10,179 nucleotides of DNA from contig CAMBHH010000123.1 in NCBI GenBank assembly GCA_945866505.1, positions 1-10,179 on the forward strand. The letters run 5' to 3'. Positions 7,263-10,179 of this stretch are shown in pieces. Both the position numbers and the translations under genes were made by a program. Each line of letters starts with the position of its first letter. The first letter of the stretch is position 1. Source of the stretch: Flavobacterium psychrophilum (GTDB taxonomy: Bacteria; Bacteroidota; Bacteroidia; Flavobacteriales; Flavobacteriaceae). Below the pieces are notes generated by a model that was not told the origin of the DNA, did no database searches, and worked only from the letters and a program-made list of their open reading frames with translations.

Positions 7263-8012
7263 CTATAAAAATAAATTGTTTTTCTTTAAAATTGGTAAAA
7301 AATTGTTTTTTCTGATACCGCTTTTAAGTGCAATAACTCCAAAAATATATTTACTAAAACTTTGTTCTCTAATGTTATTCTTTTTCAAAGTTTCCGTTAC
7401 AATAGACCGGCAATTTGACTTCGATTGTTTGATTTCTAAAACATAAAATTCAGTGATAGATTTAGTGTTTTCGTTGTCAGAAAATTGAATATCGAAATCT
7501 AATGTTACACGTTCAGATTTAGATTTATCAACAAAGCTAATTCGGTTGAATTTATTGTTTAAAATTAAACATAAATCTGAAATTGGTTTAAAACTTAGAT
7601 TTTGGACAATTCTTTGTTGAAGTTCATCAATTTCCGAAATTAATTCAGGTACACGTTCCCTTGTTTTCGTAGTTCGTTCTACATTTAGTTTTTTCTTAAC
7701 TTCAAAAAAACAAATATTGGATTCCAAATATTTACGACACCTTACTTTCATTCTATTTGAATAACCATTATGATGATCGTAATAAAACTGCACATTATGT
7801 GTATCAAAATAATTATTTACATAAGTATGAATTCTGTGTTTGTCAATTTCTAAGACGCTGTAATTTTGTTGAATGATGGGGAGGAGAAGATTTAATTGCT
7901 CGTGAGTTAAAATATATTTACGGTCAATTCGATTTAGTAATGCCACTTCATCAAGTTGAGCTAAAGTAACACTTTGCATTGTAGACAAAAACTTACCAAT
8001 TTCTGTTTTCAT
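7263..8012 (-). CDS. VTC-domain protein, polyphosphate polymerase type
   Basis: 249 residues covering one VTC domain (triphosphate-tunnel fold) and little else. Family landmarks in order: LNRIDRKYIL (26-35), NYFDT (67-71), RMKVRCRKY (87-95), FFEVKKK (102-108), TTKTRERV (114-121), NRISF (156-160), RVTLDFD (168-174), VLEIKQS (191-197) and SFSKY (218-222). These are the basic residues that line the tunnel and the acidic residues that bind metal. In yeast Vtc4 this domain makes polyphosphate from ATP. There is no SPX or membrane segment here, so it is a cytoplasmic stand-alone domain that probably works with the DUF4956 membrane protein encoded 4 bases downstream. It starts one base after the lipoprotein stop (TAATATG), which indicates translational coupling. 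Product specificity is not established for most bacterial members. Confidence 0.93.
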   Translation of the reverse strand: MKTEIGKFLSTMQSVTLAQLDEVALLNRIDRKYILTHEQLNLLLPIIQQNYSVLEIDKHRIHTYVNNYFDTHNVQFYYDHHNGYSNRMKVRCRKYLESNICFFEVKKKLNVERTTKTRERVPELISEIDELQQRIVQNLSFKPISDLCLILNNKFNRISFVDKSKSERVTLDFDIQFSDNENTKSITEFYVLEIKQSKSNCRSIVTETLKKNNIREQSFSKYIFGVIALKSGIRKNNFLPILKKNNLFL

Positions 8013-8013
8013 A

Positions 8014-8403
8014 TTAAAAAGTTACTACAAAATCATCTGTTACAACTTTTTGCCTTCTGCTAGTTACATTAATAGTTTGTAGAACTATGGTTTGTTGCCA
8101 ACCATTACAAAAATCACAATCACCCAATACCCATACATCATAGGTGCCTTCATGTAAAAATTTAAACTTGAAAGAGCCATCATAAGCAGAATCAATATTT
8201 TCAAAATACGCCTTTTCGTTGTGTTTGCTGATATACACTTTAAAACCCGCTAAATAACCTTCGCTCACTAAATTACCTCGAGAATTGAAATCTTTACCAT
8301 AAATTTTCCCTTCTATGGAGGCTAATCCTCCTTCACCTTCTTCGTGAGAACAAGAAAACGATATTAATGTTAAAAGTAATAATCCAAATATTTTTCTAAT
8401 CAT
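8014..8403 (-). CDS. Small surface-type lipoprotein with regulatory-like beta domain
   Basis: 129 residues from the ATG at 8403. An upstream in-frame TTG at 8418 is a poorer start, because the ATG places the basic n-region (MIRKIF) right at the beginning of the signal peptide. The hydrophobic core LLLLTLISFS leads to Cys18, the likely lipidated residue. The residues after it, SHEEGEGG, resemble the acidic lipoprotein export signal that sends Bacteroidota lipoproteins to the cell surface. The remainder (27-129) has the short beta-strand pattern of carboxypeptidase-regulatory or prealbumin-like domains: ASIEGKIYG, LAGFKVYISK, DGSFKFKFLHEGTYDVWVLG. It contains C96-D-F-C99, a CxxC pair that could form a disulfide or bind metal. 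First gene of the operon with VTC, DUF4956 and DUF2490. No specific function is recognised; a substrate-binding or anchoring role at the cell surface is a guess. Confidence 0.85.
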   Translation of the reverse strand: MIRKIFGLLLLTLISFSCSHEEGEGGLASIEGKIYGKDFNSRGNLVSEGYLAGFKVYISKHNEKAYFENIDSAYDGSFKFKFLHEGTYDVWVLGDCDFCNGWQQTIVLQTINVTSRRQKVVTDDFVVTF

Positions 8404-8647
8404 TTGAAATGTAAACAAATTAATAATTACGCAATTTAATTACGCAATATAAACGTTATTTTTTGATTTATTATTAAGTATATCCAAATTTTATACAAAA
8501 TGTAAATCTCAGGCTGATTCATCTAAAATACTCAATTTAGAAAACAATTAGTAAAAATTGATTTTCAGCTACTTATAAAGTACTTAACATCTAAAATATC
8601 TTCGATCGTTACTTTTATAAAAATCAATTTAGTTATCAATATTAAAT
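8404..8647. other. Intergenic upstream region of the VTC operon
   Basis: Very AT-rich. Apart from the 13-bp direct repeat near the ATG, the only structure seen is a weak inverted repeat (aaaattgatttt near 8554 and aaaatcaattta near 8619). A short minus-strand open frame ending near 8570 has no start codon I would accept. Confidence 0.4.
8424..8449. promoter_or_regulatory. 13-bp tandem direct repeat ahead of the VTC operon, candidate operator
   Basis: TAATTACGCAATT followed directly by TAATTACGCAATA, matching in the first 12 bases, at 21-46 bases upstream of the lipoprotein ATG. On the coding strand each copy supplies a TTGCG. The distal TTG followed 21 bases later by TTAATTTG resembles the Flavobacterium promoter (TTG, about 19 bases, TAnnTTTG). 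That would put transcription start very near the ATG. The repeat could therefore be a promoter, a regulator site or both. Confidence 0.4.
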
Positions 8648-8788
8648 TTAATTTATATTCCTATGAATTGCTTCACCTGTTCGCTTTCGCTCGAGTTCAA
8701 TAATAAAAGACTCCTTTGTTTTTTCAATAATTTTACGAAACTCGTCTACAGCACAAATTAAAACTTTGATTTTATCAAACCCAATCAT
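8648..8788 (-). CDS. 46-residue hypothetical ORF
   Basis: ATG at 8788 to TAA at 8648-8650, upstream in-frame stop before the ATG. The peptide is charged and helix-like (IEKTKESF, IELERKRTGEAIH) with no signal peptide or membrane segment. Composition looks coding and less AT-rich than both flanks, but I do not recognise the family. It stands alone between a probable repeat and the VTC operon. It may be a genuine small protein or the N-terminal remnant of a larger gene that decayed past the stop. Confidence 0.4.
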   Translation of the reverse strand: MIGFDKIKVLICAVDEFRKIIEKTKESFIIELERKRTGEAIHRNIN

Positions 8789-8881
8789 ATTGCAGTTATT
8801 AGTTAATTATATATAATTCAGATAAATAAACACACTAACTTTTACTTTTTTGACCAAATTTTTTACAATAAAATTCTATTT

Positions 8882-9070
8882 TTATAGCGAAATTCCTGAT
8901 CGAACTCCAATTAATAAGCTAAATCTTTAACCTTCATCTTTACCTAAAATGAAAATCTCATTGCTTAAGGATAAAGCTGTTTTGCTAGATAAGCAACTAG
9001 TAAGCCCAGCGGCAGGAATGAGCATAATGCACACACTAAAATTTTTACTAACTAATGCGAAAACAAGCAT
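8882..9070 (-). repeat. Interrupted ORF-like segment, probable dispersed Flavobacterium-type repeat
   Basis: Starting with an ATG at 9070, 47 codons run to a TAA at 8927-8929. The same frame then continues with protein-like sequence (RFSLLIGVRSGISL) to a TAA at 8882-8884. The first part contains PAAGLTSCLSSK and SNEIFILGKDEG. The sequence is less AT-rich than its flanks. From memory, ORF fragments of this wording recur between genes in Flavobacterium, often read without the internal stop (Gln in place of it). I cannot confirm that here. It begins 7 bases after the T9SS gene's stop. A dispersed repeat or relic is more likely than an expressed gene. Confidence 0.45.
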
Positions 9071-9076
9071 TATTTT

Positions 9077-10179
9077 TTAATTTAAAATAAATTTCGATGA
9101 TGCTATATTGGAATTTTCAAAATATATTTTTACAACGTATATTCCTTTTTTAAAATTTGATACATCAATTTTTATATCTGAGATATTGGAAACATTCTTA
9201 CAATAAATACGTTGACCTAAAGTATTATAAAACTCAATAGACTTAAATTTATCAGAAACATTAGATTTAATATTTATAAAATCTGTTACGGGGTTTGGAT
9301 ATATTGCTATTTCTTTGTTTAAATCAAAATCTGCAAAACTTAACATTCTTGTTTTATATTGATAAGTATCTGAATAAATTTTATTCCCGTTATTAGTGGC
9401 AACTAATCGGTAGTAATAGGTTTGATTTGGTAACGGATTGTTGATTAAACCAGTTATCAAATTAGTATTATAGCCGTACGCAAAATTTGGAGTTCCAGCT
9501 ATTGTGGAACCAAAACTGTCTGTGATTCCGTATTCGAAATGAATATTTGTTAAAAAAGCACCATAGCAATTAATTAAGCCTTTTAATGCTATAGCATTTG
9601 GAGTTTCTACAATTGTTCCGTTAACTTTGATAATTTTTCCTGAAAAATTAAAAACTTTTTCAGAGCTATAAATTACTTCTCCATTATACTTAGCTTTCAA
9701 TCTGTAATAATAATTTAAATTGGTATCTAGATTAGTAATTGTAGCACTTACATCGTTAGAACTGTTAGCGTTGATTTGCGAAGGATTAGCTGAAATATTG
9801 TTTTCATAATCAAGAGTACCATACTCAAATACGATGTCGGTTATATCTTTATTATTTGATTTTACAAATGCTGATAATGTTACAATTGATCCATTACTAT
9901 CTGCACTATAAAGATCTATACTATATTCTGGATATGTTGTGAAGGATAGAATGTTGCCGTAAATGTCTACTCCTTTATGTGTTGCCTTTATTCTATAGAA
10001 GTATGTTGTTTCAGGTTCTAAATTTGTTAAACTTGCTGCAGGATTCGTGGTTGAATTTCCTAATACAAGTGCTGGTATTCCACTTAAAGTACTTCCAAGA
10101 ACATCAGAACTTGTACCATACTGAAATTCCACATTTGTTATATCATATCCATTAGAAACTATAGTCCCTGAAATTTGTG
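9077..10179 (-). CDS. Secreted repeat protein with T9SS sorting domain, N-terminus outside window
   Basis: The last 366 residues of a larger protein. The frame is open to the window edge, and the first possible internal start (GTG at 10132) is inside a repeat, so it is not the true start. Visible are three tandem beta-sandwich units of about 95 residues, fibronectin-III-like, each with the pattern ITNxxFEYGT, then a loop, then TYYYRLxAxxxGxxIYS (units at about 3-82, 86-180 and 182-276 of the visible part). A type A T9SS tail follows at about 280-366, with AIYPNPV, EFYNTLGQRIY and FKKGIYVVKI. Such proteins are exported through the outer membrane by T9SS and attached to or released from the surface. 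The function of the missing N-terminus is unknown; adhesin-like roles are common. It is upstream of the VTC operon but separated by about 670 bases, so probably a separate unit. Confidence 0.88.
   Translation of the reverse strand, partial: QISGTIVSNGYDITNVEFQYGTSSDVLGSTLSGIPALVLGNSTTNPAASLTNLEPETTYFYRIKATHKGVDIYGNILSFTTYPEYSIDLYSADSNGSIVTLSAFVKSNNKDITDIVFEYGTLDYENNISANPSQINANSSNDVSATITNLDTNLNYYYRLKAKYNGEVIYSSEKVFNFSGKIIKVNGTIVETPNAIALKGLINCYGAFLTNIHFEYGITDSFGSTIAGTPNFAYGYNTNLITGLINNPLPNQTYYYRLVATNNGNKIYSDTYQYKTRMLSFADFDLNKEIAIYPNPVTDFINIKSNVSDKFKSIEFYNTLGQRIYCKNVSNISDIKIDVSNFKKGIYVVKIYFENSNIASSKFILN

Noticed and set aside
7198..7446. 82-codon plus-strand frame across the VTC/DUF4956 junction
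   Set aside because: It is antisense to two confident genes; its hydrophobic look comes from the complementary codons.
9053..9078. Plus-strand mini hairpin (taatgc/gcatta) followed by six T
   Set aside because: The 6-bp AT-rich stem is weak, and no plus-strand gene needs a terminator here; for the minus-strand T9SS gene the T-run is on the wrong side.
8949..9080. 43-codon plus-strand ORF antisense to the interrupted repeat segment
   Set aside because: The minus-strand reading is more protein-like, and the plus-strand stop overlaps the end of the T9SS gene. Kept only as part of the repeat.

Overview
The window looks like chromosomal DNA of a Flavobacterium-like member of the Bacteroidota. 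It is strongly AT-rich, and its start codons have no clear Shine-Dalgarno sequence. Two large proteins end in type A type IX secretion (T9SS) sorting domains, and a small lipoprotein carries an acidic stretch right after its lipidated Cys. Every confident gene is on the minus strand, so the genes below are read from high to low coordinates.

Layout from high to low coordinate. At 10179-9077 is the C-terminal part of a secreted protein with at least three fibronectin-III-like repeats and a T9SS tail. At 9076-8404 is a spacer holding an interrupted ORF-like segment that is probably a dispersed repeat, a 46-codon ORF of unknown nature, and a 13-bp tandem direct repeat just ahead of the next operon. 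At 8403-5914 is a compact operon of four genes: a surface-type lipoprotein, a VTC-domain (polyphosphate polymerase type) protein, a DUF4956 membrane protein and a DUF2490 outer-membrane beta-barrel. A 272-base gap with a 7-bp tandem repeat leads to a 1106-residue CotH-family kinase protein (5641-2321) with lamin-tail, chitobiase-C-like and T9SS domains. Hairpins follow its stop codon. About 1.5 kb without a convincing gene (2320-796) holds hairpins and ORF-like fragments that look like dispersed repeats or decayed sequence. The window ends inside a nearly complete RsbQ-type alpha/beta hydrolase (795-1).

The main point of interest is the lipoprotein/VTC/DUF4956/DUF2490/CotH locus. VTC, DUF4956 and CotH genes are found together in many bacteria. 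Here the set would span all compartments: cytoplasmic VTC enzyme, inner-membrane DUF4956, outer-membrane barrel, surface lipoprotein and T9SS-exported CotH protein. My inference is a polyphosphate (or related phosphate polymer) synthesis and cell-surface system, with DUF4956 supplying the membrane part that yeast VTC4 carries in the same chain. The sequence supports the family assignments and the operon. It does not prove the chemistry. The CotH protein also seems to lack a usual catalytic Asp, which raises the possibility of a non-canonical or inactive kinase fold.
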